From contig CBDBNT010000004.1 in assembly GCA_965208015.1 (NCBI GenBank), forward strand, positions 248,001 through 312,000: a stretch of DNA of 64,000 nt, in the 5' to 3' direction. Numbering within the stretch: position 1 is the stretch's first letter; every line of letters starts with the position of its first letter. The DNA is from Bin87 sp965208015 (lineage in GTDB: Bacteria; Chloroflexota; Dehalococcoidia; Lucifugimonadales; UBA3495). The notes below the pieces were generated by a model that did no database searches, had not been told where the DNA came from, and saw nothing but the letters and a program-made list of their open reading frames with translations. This document shows positions 34,017 through 42,709 of the stretch, one piece after another. The position numbers and the translations under genes were made by a program.

Positions 34017-35221
34017 TGGCCGGCGTTCCCTTCGGACTGCCGCTTGGCGGAGTGCGGGCGCTGGAGCTGGGTGGGTACGTGTCCGCCCCCTACTGCGGCA
34101 AGCTGCTGGCCGACTACGGCGCGGACGTCATCAAGATCGAGCCGCCTGACGGGGGCGACGAGGCCCGGCGGATGGGTCCATTCGTCGGCGACGATCCTCA
34201 TCCCGAGAAGAGCATCCCGTTCCTCTTCCTCAACACCAACAAGCGCGGCGTCACGCTGGACGTAGAAACGGTGGCCGGAGCCCGCTTGCTGGACCGCCTG
34301 ATCGAGTCGGCCGACGTGCTGGTGGACAACTACCCGCCGGATGCCAGGCCATCATGCCTGGAACCCGAAACCCTGGGCGAGCGGTTTCCCCACCTGGTCG
34401 TCACCTCCATCACGCCCTTCGGGCAAAACGGACCGTACCGCGATTTCGCCGCCACTGACATCGTAACCACGGCCATCAGCGGGCTGATGTACCACTCGGG
34501 GGACTCCGACCAGGAGCCGCTGCGCAACGCCCTGAGCCAGTCCTTCTACGTGGCCGGCATCAACGCGGCGGTGGCAACATCGGCCGCCGTCTTCCAGCGC
34601 ATGTTCACCGGCCAGGGCCAGGCCATCGACGTTTCCACGGTCGAATGCCTCGCATCGCATCTCGTCCAGGCGCTGCCCTACTATAACTACATGGGCGCGA
34701 TCAAGGGTCGCCGGCCCGTGCGTGGCTCCGGGTTTGAGGAACTGATGCCTGCCCGCGACGGCTACGTGATCCCCTCGGTGCAGGGCTCGCAGCCGTGGTC
34801 GACGGTGGCCGAACTGATCGGCGAACCCGCGCTGCAGGACGAGCGGTTCGCCTCCGGTTCCGGCCGCATCGAGTTTGGCGAGGAGATCCACGACCTGCTT
34901 ATCAAGGGACTGGCCCAGTGGGACCGCAAGGCGCTGCATCAGGCGTCAGGCGAGCGCCGCTTGGTGTTCGGCATGGCCCAGGACGCTGGCGACCTGCACG
35001 AGTGTCCACACCTGCACGAGCGGGAGTTCTTTCGCACCGTATCCCACCCGGTGGCCGGCGAAGCCGACTACCCCGGCATGGGGCCACGGCTGTCCGGCAT
35101 GGACTATGAAGTACGCCTGCCCGCGCCGCTGCTGGGTCAGCACAACAGCGAAATCTACGGCGACGAACTGGGCTGCTCCTCGGTTGAACTGGCCCAGCTG
35201 CGCGCGTTGGGGGCGATATGA
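34016..35221 (+). CDS. CaiB/BaiF-type CoA-transferase
   Basis: A 401-residue protein: GVRALELGGYVSAPYCGKLLADYGADVIKIEPPDGGDEARRMGPF, then LVVTSITPFGQNGPYRDF. The segment around the usual catalytic Asp reads YVAGINAAVATSAA, and here the Asp is not obvious; FYVAGINAA stands where the family has (M)D. The start overlaps the stop of the hydratase gene. An AGGAGAA site supports it. The end overlaps the following CoA-transferase as ATGA. The pair may form a heteromer in which the other copy supplies the catalytic residue. Confidence 0.85.
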   Translation: MAGVPFGLPLGGVRALELGGYVSAPYCGKLLADYGADVIKIEPPDGGDEARRMGPFVGDDPHPEKSIPFLFLNTNKRGVTLDVETVAGARLLDRLIESADVLVDNYPPDARPSCLEPETLGERFPHLVVTSITPFGQNGPYRDFAATDIVTTAISGLMYHSGDSDQEPLRNALSQSFYVAGINAAVATSAAVFQRMFTGQGQAIDVSTVECLASHLVQALPYYNYMGAIKGRRPVRGSGFEELMPARDGYVIPSVQGSQPWSTVAELIGEPALQDERFASGSGRIEFGEEIHDLLIKGLAQWDRKALHQASGERRLVFGMAQDAGDLHECPHLHEREFFRTVSHPVAGEADYPGMGPRLSGMDYEVRLPAPLLGQHNSEIYGDELGCSSVELAQLRALGAI

Positions 35222-36609
35222 CGATGCTGGAACGCTCCCTGCCACTCGAAGGCATCCGCGTGGTCGATCTCAGCCGGGTGTTCGCCATGCCTTACTGCGG
35301 GGCCTATCTGGCCGATCTGGGCGCCGAGGTCATCAAGGTGGACACCCACCACAACCAGTTTGTCGACACCACCCGCACCCTCAACGGCCCCTATCCCGAC
35401 AACGACCCGGGCGAGCTCTACTGGGAGCGCGGCGGCACCTTTCAGACCCTGAACCACGGCAAGCTGAGCGTGACCCTGGACCTGCGGTCCGACGACGCTC
35501 TGGACGTGCTGCGCGAGCTGGTATCGATCTCCGACGTGGTGCTGGAAAACTTCACGCCGCGGGTCATGCGCCGGTTCAGATTGGACTACCCCAACCTGAA
35601 ATCCGTGCGTCCTGACCTGATCATGGTGTCCAATACCGGCTACGGCCACTCCGGGCCGTGGACCAACTTCGGCGCCATGGCCACCGCCCTGGAGCCCACC
35701 CACGGCACCGGCGCGTTCATGGGTTACCTGGACGTTGACTCCGCAGGCCGCACCTCGCCGGGCACCGTGCCCAACAAGATCGCCAACTCCTACACCGACT
35801 TCCTGGCCAGCTGGACGGCGCAACTGGCGGTGCTGGTTAGCCTGATCCACCGGGCCAGGACCGGCCGGGGCATGTGGATCGACCTCGCCATGTACCAGGT
35901 GGGCGCATCTTTCCTTGGCGAGGGCGTTCTGGATTACGCCTTCAATGGCCGCCGCAGTCGCCGTCTGGGCAACCGCCACGAGACGATGTCGCCCCACGGC
36001 TGCTACCCGTGCCAGGGCAACGACCAGTGGGCCGTGATCGCCGTGCGCGATGACGACGACTGGCAGGCTTTCTGCAACGCCATCGGCTCGCCCGAACTGA
36101 TGTCAGACCCCCGGTTTGCCGATCCGATCGCGCGCCACGGCAACCAGGATGAGTTGGACGCCATCATCTCCCAGTGGACTTCAGCCCGCTCCAAATACGA
36201 CGTGATGACCGTTCTGCAAGACGTCGGCGTTCCCTCCGGTCCGGTTCTGGATGGACGGGACATGCTGGGCGATCCGCACTTCCGTGAGCGGGGCTATTTC
36301 GAGTCCGTGGAGCATCCGCCGGCAACCGGCCTGGGTCGAAGGGAATACCTGACGCGGGGCTGGCGCATGTCGGGCAACGACGTCCATATCCGCAAAGCGG
36401 CCCCAATGCTGGGCGAGGACAACGCCCCCATCCTGTCTGATTTGCTGGGCCTGACTGACGCGCAAGTCTCCGAGTTACAAGGGGCCGAGGCCATCGGCCA
36501 GACCCTGGCCGGCGCGCGCATCCCCGCCTCGGTTCCCCTGGACCGGCAGGTGGAACTGGGCTGGACGGTTGACTACGACGAGGACTACCCTAGCCGGCCG
36601 CCGGAATAG
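35218..36609 (+). CDS. CaiB/BaiF-type CoA-transferase
   Basis: A 463-residue protein: GIRVVDLSRVFAMPYCGAYLADLGAEVIKVDTHHNQFVDTTR, SDVVLENFTPRVMRRF, VSNTGYGHSGPWTNFG and a long C-terminal part. The central region, KIANSYTDFLASWTAQLAVLVSLIHR, carries an Asp at the family catalytic position. It is somewhat longer than the usual ~400 residues. It is translationally coupled to the preceding CoA-transferase. The hydratase and the two transferases suggest activation and hydration of one acid in sequence. Confidence 0.88.
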   Translation: MTMLERSLPLEGIRVVDLSRVFAMPYCGAYLADLGAEVIKVDTHHNQFVDTTRTLNGPYPDNDPGELYWERGGTFQTLNHGKLSVTLDLRSDDALDVLRELVSISDVVLENFTPRVMRRFRLDYPNLKSVRPDLIMVSNTGYGHSGPWTNFGAMATALEPTHGTGAFMGYLDVDSAGRTSPGTVPNKIANSYTDFLASWTAQLAVLVSLIHRARTGRGMWIDLAMYQVGASFLGEGVLDYAFNGRRSRRLGNRHETMSPHGCYPCQGNDQWAVIAVRDDDDWQAFCNAIGSPELMSDPRFADPIARHGNQDELDAIISQWTSARSKYDVMTVLQDVGVPSGPVLDGRDMLGDPHFRERGYFESVEHPPATGLGRREYLTRGWRMSGNDVHIRKAAPMLGEDNAPILSDLLGLTDAQVSELQGAEAIGQTLAGARIPASVPLDRQVELGWTVDYDEDYPSRPPE

Positions 36610-36629
36610 CTCGTACTGTGTTACCTGCC

Positions 36630-36752
36630 CTAACCGGCGGGCGAAAACAGCGCTGCCCACCAGCCCAGCGCGAAGGCGAGTATTGCTATGGTAATAGCAA
36701 TGCCATACCCGAGCGCGTAGGTGATGACTTTGAGGGTCATAAAGCGCTTCAT
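36630..36752 (-). CDS. Tiny membrane protein, 40 residues
   Basis: A short reading frame starting MKRFMTLKVITYALGYGIAI and continuing through a hydrophobic stretch to WW and a short polar end. It has one transmembrane segment with a basic start. AAAGGGA about 8 bases before the ATG is a good ribosome site. It is 38 bases downstream of a similar small frame (36791-36895), which shares a basic M-K-x-F start, the T-Y/F-A-x-x-x-A-I core and a Trp-Trp pair. The repeated design and ribosome sites make both likely real genes. Confidence 0.5.
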   Translation of the reverse strand: MKRFMTLKVITYALGYGIAITIAILAFALGWWAALFSPAG

Positions 36753-36790
36753 CGCTAATCCCTTTGGTCGTCGTCAAAGGGCAAGCGTGC

Positions 36791-36895
36791 CTACCACCAA
36801 TCCAGCATGAAACCGGCGGTTACAACGGCCGTCGGAATAGCAATAGCGTAGGCGAAAGTCAGAACCTTTGCCTTATAGCTCATCTTGAACTTCAT
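36791..36895 (-). CDS. Tiny membrane protein, 34 residues
   Basis: A short reading frame starting MKFKMSYKAKVLTFAYAIAI, continuing through a hydrophobic stretch and ending at a terminal WW. GGAGG ends 4 bases before the ATG. It lies 56 bases after the CoA-transferase stop at 36952 on the same strand, so it may be cotranscribed. It resembles the next small frame at 36630-36752. Single-segment membrane peptides of this size often regulate or stabilise a larger membrane complex; none is identified. Confidence 0.5.
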   Translation of the reverse strand: MKFKMSYKAKVLTFAYAIAIPTAVVTAGFMLDWW

Positions 36896-36951
36896 GCTGC
36901 CTCCAGTGTGTTTCCTCGGTGATGTTGTAAGCCGTCAGCATGATCGTTCCA

Positions 36952-38169
36952 TCAACGAGCCGCGCCCGCCACCCCAGATTGGATCAGCGCCTCTACCTCC
37001 GCTTCGCCATAACCGTGCTCGGCCAATATCTCCCGGCTGTGCTGGCCCAGGGCCGGGCCGCGATGCCGGATGCTCCCCGGCGTCTCCGATAGCTTTACCG
37101 GAATCCCGATGTGGTTCAGCTCGCCCAGCTCGGGATCGTCCAGCGTGACCTTCATGTCGCGGGCAAGCACCTGTTCGTCGCTGTACACCTGCTCCATGTC
37201 GTAGATCGGGCCGGCCACCACGCCGGCCGCTTCCAGCTGCTCCATCCAGTGGGCGGTGGTGTGCTCGGACAGGATGCCCTCCAGCAGTTCGGCCAGCTCC
37301 GTCTCCCGCGCCTTGCGGTCGTTGGGCTCCAGGTATCGCTCGTCCTCGATCAGCGCATCCTGACCGATGGCGCGGCAGAACTGCTCCCACGTCGGCTGCG
37401 ACGCCGCGCCGATGTTGATGTACCCGTCTTTGGTGCGTAGCGCCTGGTACGGCGCGTTGACCCGGTGGGCGGAACCCAGCGGTCCCGGCACCTCCCCGTT
37501 GGCGAAGTACTCTGACGACTCCCACACCGTAAAGGCGATGCCAGCCTCCAGCAGCGATCCGTCCACCTGCTGGCCTTGTCCCGTGCGCTGGGCGTGGATA
37601 TATGCCGCCAGGATGCCGAAGGCGGTGAAACTGCCGGCCCCGATGTCGGTGATGGGCACGCCCACCTTGGCCGGCGGCCCGCCCGGGAACCCAGTGATCG
37701 ACATCAGGCCGCTCATCCCCTGCGCCACCAGGTCGAAGCCGCCCCGGTTGCGATACGGCCCGGTGCCGCCGAATCCGGATATGCTGGCGTACACCAGCCG
37801 CGGGTTGATCTCCGCCAGCGCCGCGTAGCCCAGGCCCAGGCGATCCATGACGCCGGGCCGGAAGTTCTCCGCCACGATGTCCGCCGTCTCGGCCATGCGC
37901 CGGAACACCGCCTTGCCCTCGCCGGAGCGCAGGTCCAGGGCGATGCTGCGCTTGTTGCGGTTCAGCGCCAGGAACCCGCCGGCGATGTCATGGGTCAGTC
38001 GCGAACCCATGCGCCGGGTATCGTCGCCGGTGCCGGGCCGCTCGATCTTGATGACGTTGGCGCCCATGTCGGCCAGCAGCATCGTGCACATGGGGCCGGC
38101 CATGATCTGCGTCAGGTCCAGCACCTTGACGCCGGCCAGTGGGCCGGCGGGATGGTTGTTTTGGGTCAT
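36952..38169 (-). CDS. CaiB/BaiF-type CoA-transferase
   Basis: A 405-residue protein with LAGVKVLDLTQIMAGPMCTMLLADMGANVIKIERPGTGDDTR, AENFRPGVMDRLGLGY, SISGFGGTGPYRNRGGFDLVAQ and the Asp in ITDIGAGSFTAFGI, a standard class III set. ATG 38169 follows an AGGTGAT site. It is the closest in this window to the classical formyl-CoA/oxalate and succinyl-CoA-type transferases, but the substrate cannot be read. It runs opposite to the two upstream CoA-transferases and is followed by two tiny membrane proteins. Confidence 0.9.
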   Translation of the reverse strand: MTQNNHPAGPLAGVKVLDLTQIMAGPMCTMLLADMGANVIKIERPGTGDDTRRMGSRLTHDIAGGFLALNRNKRSIALDLRSGEGKAVFRRMAETADIVAENFRPGVMDRLGLGYAALAEINPRLVYASISGFGGTGPYRNRGGFDLVAQGMSGLMSITGFPGGPPAKVGVPITDIGAGSFTAFGILAAYIHAQRTGQGQQVDGSLLEAGIAFTVWESSEYFANGEVPGPLGSAHRVNAPYQALRTKDGYINIGAASQPTWEQFCRAIGQDALIEDERYLEPNDRKARETELAELLEGILSEHTTAHWMEQLEAAGVVAGPIYDMEQVYSDEQVLARDMKVTLDDPELGELNHIGIPVKLSETPGSIRHRGPALGQHSREILAEHGYGEAEVEALIQSGVAGAAR

Positions 38170-38222
38170 ATCAATCACCTGTATAATGCCGACAGCGTTG
38201 CAATTTAGATGGTTTTGTCTTC

Positions 38223-38290
38223 TCGTCATTCCGGCGAAAGCCGGAATCCAGTAGCGTTATCTGGACTCCGGCTTTCGCCGGAGTGACGGA
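38223..38290. repeat. Inverted palindromic repeat pair upstream of the DNA methyltransferase
   Basis: Two copies of a GTCATTCCGGCGAAAGCCGG-type element face each other: 38223-38250 (ending GGAATCCA) and 38261-38290 (starting CTGGACTCC). Each can fold alone and together they form a long cruciform with a 10-base centre. A related element is at 16708-16737. It lies in the divergent gap between a CoA-transferase and a restriction-modification trio. This type of short dispersed palindrome is common in bacterial genomes. Confidence 0.75.
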
Positions 38291-38349
38291 TCATCAACCG
38301 AACCGCCTAAAACGAAACGTTTAATGCGGCCTCGCATCGGAGGCGCGGG

Positions 38350-39222
38350 ATGGGCGAGATTATACTCGGCGACAATTTGGATGTCCTGCGGACGCTGCCC
38401 GACCGCGCGTTCCAGTTGATCTACGTCGATCCTCCCTTCAACACCGGCAAGTCCCAGTCCCGCACCCGCATCCGGGTCACGCCGGATCCCGACGGCGACC
38501 GCACCGGATTCCAGGGCCGTCGTTACCGCACGCAAGTAGTCGGTTCCAGCCAGTACGCCGACGTGTTCGACGACTACATCGGGTTCCTGCGCCCCCGCAT
38601 GGAGGAGGCGTACCGGGTTCTGGACGACCACGGCAGCCTCTTCTTGCACGTGGACTATCGCGAGGTCCATTACTGCAAGGTGATGCTGGATGAGATCTTC
38701 GGCCGGGACTCCTTCATCAACGAAATAATCTGGGCGTACGACTACGGCGGCCGGCCGAAGACCCGCTGGCCGGCCAAGCACGACAACATCCTCTGGTACG
38801 CGAAGGACCCCAACAACTACACCTTCAACTACGACGCCATGGACCGCATTCCCTACATGGCGCCGGGCCTGGTCGGGCCGGAGAAAGCCGCCCGGGGCAA
38901 GACGCCGACCGACGTGTGGTGGCAGACCATCGTAACCGGCCGGGAGAAGACCGGCTACTCGACGCAGAAGCCCCTGGCCATCGTCAGCCGCATCGTCCGT
39001 GTCCATTCCAACCCCGGCGACCGGCTGCTGGACTTCTTCGCCGGCAGCGGCACTCTGGGCGAAGCGGCCCACCGTGAAGGGCGGGAGTTCACGCTGATTG
39101 ACAACAACCCGGAGGCGGTGGCCGTGATGCGGAAGAGGTTGGCCCACTATGGCATCGTTGTAGATGGGGTGGTTGACACTAGCGAAGTCGCTGAACCAGA
39201 AATTTCACCCAAGCTCCTATAG
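38350..39222 (+). CDS. Site-specific DNA methyltransferase (beta-class, N6-A or N4-C)
   Basis: A 290-residue protein. Motif IV, IYVDPPFNTG, is near residue 25 and precedes the SAM-binding motif FFAGSGTLGEAA near residue 230, which is the beta-class order. GYSTQKPLAIVSRI is the usual motif X region. It methylates the exocyclic amine of adenine or cytosine in a specific site. It is followed 7 bases later by a nuclease-like gene and so forms a restriction-modification unit. Confidence 0.92.
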   Translation: MGEIILGDNLDVLRTLPDRAFQLIYVDPPFNTGKSQSRTRIRVTPDPDGDRTGFQGRRYRTQVVGSSQYADVFDDYIGFLRPRMEEAYRVLDDHGSLFLHVDYREVHYCKVMLDEIFGRDSFINEIIWAYDYGGRPKTRWPAKHDNILWYAKDPNNYTFNYDAMDRIPYMAPGLVGPEKAARGKTPTDVWWQTIVTGREKTGYSTQKPLAIVSRIVRVHSNPGDRLLDFFAGSGTLGEAAHREGREFTLIDNNPEAVAVMRKRLAHYGIVVDGVVDTSEVAEPEISPKLL

Positions 39223-39229
39223 GAAGGTT

Positions 39230-39793
39230 ATGAGCGCTCAAATTCACGATCCCGAAGTGGCAAGGCTTGTCGAAATCGCCAACAGGCTTGAACACCGCTA
39301 CGTTGATGACGGCGATATGTGGGACGGCAGCCCGTTTGAGTGGATAAGGGGAGGATTGGCCTCCAGGCGCAAGGGCGTCGCTTTCGAGGAGATTGTGTCC
39401 GAATGGTGCGTTGCCAGTGGGTTACACGTTGCCAAGTCGCTTGACAGCGACGCTGATCGGATCATAGCCGGATTGAGAGCGGAGATTAAAGGCTCCACTT
39501 TGTGGAAAGGAAGCGCCTACACGTTCCAGCAGATTCGTGATCAGAATTACGATATCGTGGTGTGCTTGGGGATCAGCCCGTTTGATGCGCATTGCTGGGT
39601 AATACCGAAAGACGACATAATGGCATTGCGAGATGAAGGGCTGATTTCTCCTCAACACGGCGGAAGCAGAGGTAGCGATACCCTGTGGATCAATGGAGTG
39701 AATCCAAAGAACCCGCCGGACTGGATACGTCCTTACGGCGGAACGCTGGGCGCAGGGTTCGCAAGCCTCAAGGCCCTAACCCGCAAAGTTTGA
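39230..39793 (+). CDS. Putative type II restriction endonuclease
   Basis: A 187-residue protein. A PD-(D/E)XK-like core is visible: helix SRRKGVAFEEIVSEWC with a Glu, then SDADRIIAGLRAEIKGST (Asp, then E-x-K), then YDIVVCLGISPFDAHCWVIPK. AGGAAGG lies just before ATG 39230. The position directly behind a methyltransferase supports the restriction role. Composition is lower in GC than in the CoA-transferase region. The recognition site is unknown. Confidence 0.72.
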   Translation: MSAQIHDPEVARLVEIANRLEHRYVDDGDMWDGSPFEWIRGGLASRRKGVAFEEIVSEWCVASGLHVAKSLDSDADRIIAGLRAEIKGSTLWKGSAYTFQQIRDQNYDIVVCLGISPFDAHCWVIPKDDIMALRDEGLISPQHGGSRGSDTLWINGVNPKNPPDWIRPYGGTLGAGFASLKALTRKV

Positions 39794-39816
39794 TGCTCCA
39801 AGAGGACCATATTGCG

Positions 39817-40371
39817 ATGATCCCTACATCACTATCCGACATCACGACCAAACCGACGACATTTGCCGAACTGAAAATGGCTCTGGATAACCGCGGACCT
39901 ATCTATGACCCGTTGTTCGAGAATTTGATGGATGCTGACCATGTAAAATTTGACGGTATCAAAGCGCTTTGCGAGCGCCGTTCAGAGCTGTTCGCCCTGG
40001 TGCTGGGTTTGAGCGATATAGAACCTCTTGAGTACTTCGAAAATTCACGCCTCGTCGATGAGGGCGTCGACTGTGGCGTCATCAGCAATAGTACGGCTGT
40101 TGATCTCATGGCCGGCAGCGCCCGTTTCCGTGGGCGTCGCGCTTCTGATGGCATTCTCGTCTATGTACGTCTTGAAGCGGATTTCACCATTCGCAAAGCC
40201 CACGTGAAAAGGGTTCGGTCGCAGGCAGGGGCTTTGGAAACGCTGCTTCGATACCTCGGGCCACCTGAGAAAATAGGCATCGCCATTCCAGTGCTGGCGG
40301 GCCACCAACTGTACAAGGACTCCTATGGCATGACCGAGCCTTTGTATGGAACTACCTTCGTCCAATTTTGA
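39817..40371 (+). CDS. Unknown protein attached to the restriction-modification pair
   Basis: A 184-residue protein. After a helical N-terminal half, VYVRLEADFTIRKAHVKRVRSQ followed by GIAIPVLAGHQL resembles the last strands and helix of PD-(D/E)XK-like proteins of the kind fused to coiled coils, but no full active site is visible. AGAGGA lies 9 bases before ATG 39817. An in-frame ATG at 39793, overlapping the nuclease stop, is the alternative start. It is probably part of the same cassette as the methylase and nuclease; a helper or control protein is a guess. Confidence 0.45.
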   Translation: MIPTSLSDITTKPTTFAELKMALDNRGPIYDPLFENLMDADHVKFDGIKALCERRSELFALVLGLSDIEPLEYFENSRLVDEGVDCGVISNSTAVDLMAGSARFRGRRASDGILVYVRLEADFTIRKAHVKRVRSQAGALETLLRYLGPPEKIGIAIPVLAGHQLYKDSYGMTEPLYGTTFVQF

Positions 40372-40389
40372 GCACCGCAGGAGAACATT

Positions 40390-41850
40390 TTGACCACTGC
40401 CAACCGCATAAAGCAGGACGCCGACTATATCTTTCACGAACTCACTCGTTCCATCTGCCCAGAGTGCAAGGCAGTCATTGACGCCCAGGTAATCATCCGC
40501 GACAACAAGGTTTATATGCGGAAGCGTTGCCCCGAGCACGGCTGGTTCGAGGGCATTATCAGCTCCGACGCCGAGATGTACGTCGGCAGCATCCGGTTCA
40601 ACAAGCCGGGTACCATCCCGCTGGATTTCAGCACCGAGGTTGACAAGGGCTGCCCCCTGGACTGCGGCCTGTGCCCGGAGCACAAGCAGCACATCTGCCT
40701 GGCCCTCATCGAGGTCAACACCGCGTGCAACCTGAACTGCCCGGTGTGTTTCGCCAACGCCGGCGCCGGCTACAGCCTGACCCTGGAACAGGTGGAGTTC
40801 ATGCTGGACCGCTTCGTTGAGATCGAGGGCGATCCCGAAGTCATCCAGTTCAGCGGCGGCGAGCCAACCATCCACCCACAGCTGCCCGAGATGATCCAGG
40901 CCGCCAAGGACCGGGGAATCCGCCAGGTGATGATCAACACCAACGGCGTGCGCCTGGCCCGTGACGACCGTTTCCTGGCGCAGATGCAGGCCCTGGACCC
41001 GGTGGTCTACTTCCAGTTCGACGGCCTCCGCGACGAGACCTACCTGACCATCCGGGGCGAGCCGCTGCTGGATACCAAGATGCGCGCCCTGGACCGCCTG
41101 GCTGAGGCCGGCATGACCGCCGTGCTGGTGGCCGCCATCGAGCGCGACGTGAACACCGACGAGGTGGGCGGCATAGTCGAGTTCGGCCTGAAGCACCCGG
41201 CGGTGCGCGGCGTCGTGTTCCAGCCCGTCACCCACGTGGGCCGGCACATCGAATTCGACCCCATGACGCGGGTCACCATTCCCGACATCATTCACGGCAT
41301 CGTGGACCAGACCGATGGCCGTTTTGTCCTCGAGGACTTCGTTCCCGTGCCCTGTTGCTTCCCTACCTGCCAGGTCAACTCGTACCTGTTCGTGGACGGC
41401 GACAACGTCACGCCCCTGCCCCGTCTGCTGGACATCGACCAGTACCTGGACTACATCACCAACCGCGCGCTGCCCAAGGCGCCGGACGCCGCCGATGTCC
41501 AGGCGGCGTTGGAGGGGCTGTGGTCCGCATCCGCCGTCGCCGGAACCGAACAGACCGCCGGACAGTTCGAATGCGCCTGTGGACCTGGCCTGGATCTTCC
41601 CTACGAGGTCAACCACCTCAAGGAGCACGTTTTCCAGATTGCCATCAAGGACTTTCTGGATGCCTGGACCTTCAACGTCAAGCAGGTGATGAAGTGCTGC
41701 GTGGGCATCCTCACCCCCGACGGGCGCGCTATCCCCTTCTGCTCCTACAACTCGGTGGGCTACCGCGAGCAGATCCGGGAGCAGCTGACCATGGAGCAGG
41801 GCCGGCAGAAGATCCTGACCGCATCGCGAAACTCCCGAGAGCAGGCTTAA
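40390..41850 (+). CDS. Radical SAM protein of the MJ0619/tetraether-synthase (Tes)-like type
   Basis: A 486-residue protein. An N-terminal zinc-ribbon-like part has CPEC (about residue 23) and CPEHGW (about residue 48), then GCPLDCGLCPEHKQ. The radical SAM motif CNLNCPVC is near residue 115, followed by IQFSGGEPTIHPQL. The C-terminal part has CACGPG and KCCVGILTPDGRAIPFCSYNS. This multi-cluster order is that of the archaeal Tes/MJ0619 group, which joins lipid chains. TTG 40390 is the apparent start, after CAGGAGAA. It is followed by a methyltransferase and PlsY, which suggests lipid work. Confidence 0.72.
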   Translation: MTTANRIKQDADYIFHELTRSICPECKAVIDAQVIIRDNKVYMRKRCPEHGWFEGIISSDAEMYVGSIRFNKPGTIPLDFSTEVDKGCPLDCGLCPEHKQHICLALIEVNTACNLNCPVCFANAGAGYSLTLEQVEFMLDRFVEIEGDPEVIQFSGGEPTIHPQLPEMIQAAKDRGIRQVMINTNGVRLARDDRFLAQMQALDPVVYFQFDGLRDETYLTIRGEPLLDTKMRALDRLAEAGMTAVLVAAIERDVNTDEVGGIVEFGLKHPAVRGVVFQPVTHVGRHIEFDPMTRVTIPDIIHGIVDQTDGRFVLEDFVPVPCCFPTCQVNSYLFVDGDNVTPLPRLLDIDQYLDYITNRALPKAPDAADVQAALEGLWSASAVAGTEQTAGQFECACGPGLDLPYEVNHLKEHVFQIAIKDFLDAWTFNVKQVMKCCVGILTPDGRAIPFCSYNSVGYREQIREQLTMEQGRQKILTASRNSREQA

Positions 41851-41862
41851 GGGTCGGCTTCG

Positions 41863-42654
41863 ATGCTCGACACGTACGCCGCCAAAATCTGCTGCGCCGA
41901 TCTCTACTCATCGGAACTGGCCCGCCTGATCCTCGGCGACAGCCTGCATCCCGGCGGGTTACGGGCCACCAACCGCCTGGGCAGAGCCATGGGCCTGCAA
42001 GCCGGCTGGCGCGTGCTGGACCTCGCCTGCGGGCTGGGCGCCAGCGCCACCGCGATCTCCCGGGTGTTCCGCTGCCAGGTGGTGGGCCTGGAGTTGGGAG
42101 CGGAAGCATCGGTTTCCTCCCGCCTGCGAGCTTTGGAACAGCCCGTGTCCGCCGACGTCGCCTTCGTGCGGGGGGATGCCGAGATGCCACCCTTCCGAGA
42201 AGGCGCCTTTGACGCCGTCATCATCGAGTGCGCCACCAGCCTGTTCGTGGACAAGGAAACGGCCATCTCCCGGGTGCGGCGGCTGCTCCGGCCGGGTGGC
42301 GTGGTCGGTATCTCCGACGTCACGGTGGAACCGGGCAGCCTGCCGCCGGAGTTGGACGGAACCGTGGGCATGATGCTCTGCCTCACCGACGCCCTGCCCG
42401 CCGACGGATACCGGCGCCTCCTGGAGCGTTCCGGCTTCATCACGGGCGAGCCGGAGGACCTGACCGCTGAGGTGATGACTCTGTTGGCCGATCTGAGGGG
42501 CAAGCTGGCCCTGGGCGCCGCGGTGGGGCTGCCCTCTTCCGAGCTGACCGCGGATCTGGCGGAATCCGCTCCCGGCCTGCTGGATCGGGTGGAGCAATCG
42601 GTGTCACGCGGTCAGATCGGTTACTGGTTATACGTCGGGAGGAACCCGAACTGA
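41863..42654 (+). CDS. Class I SAM-dependent methyltransferase
   Basis: A 263-residue protein. Motif I is VLDLACGLGASATAIS (about residues 47-62), then VVGLELG, and DAVIIECATSLFVDKETAISRVRRLLRPGG in the usual UbiE/ArsM-like order. The start has a conserved-looking Cys pair in AAKICCADLY. It begins 12 bases after the Tes-like gene and probably shares its transcript. Methylation of a lipid or lipid precursor would fit the neighbours, but arsenite or quinone methyltransferases have similar cores. Confidence 0.75.
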   Translation: MLDTYAAKICCADLYSSELARLILGDSLHPGGLRATNRLGRAMGLQAGWRVLDLACGLGASATAISRVFRCQVVGLELGAEASVSSRLRALEQPVSADVAFVRGDAEMPPFREGAFDAVIIECATSLFVDKETAISRVRRLLRPGGVVGISDVTVEPGSLPPELDGTVGMMLCLTDALPADGYRRLLERSGFITGEPEDLTAEVMTLLADLRGKLALGAAVGLPSSELTADLAESAPGLLDRVEQSVSRGQIGYWLYVGRNPN

Positions 42655-42709
42655 TCGCAACCCGCTGTGCTATCATTTGCGCCCACCCGACCGGCTGATA
42701 ACGATTTCG

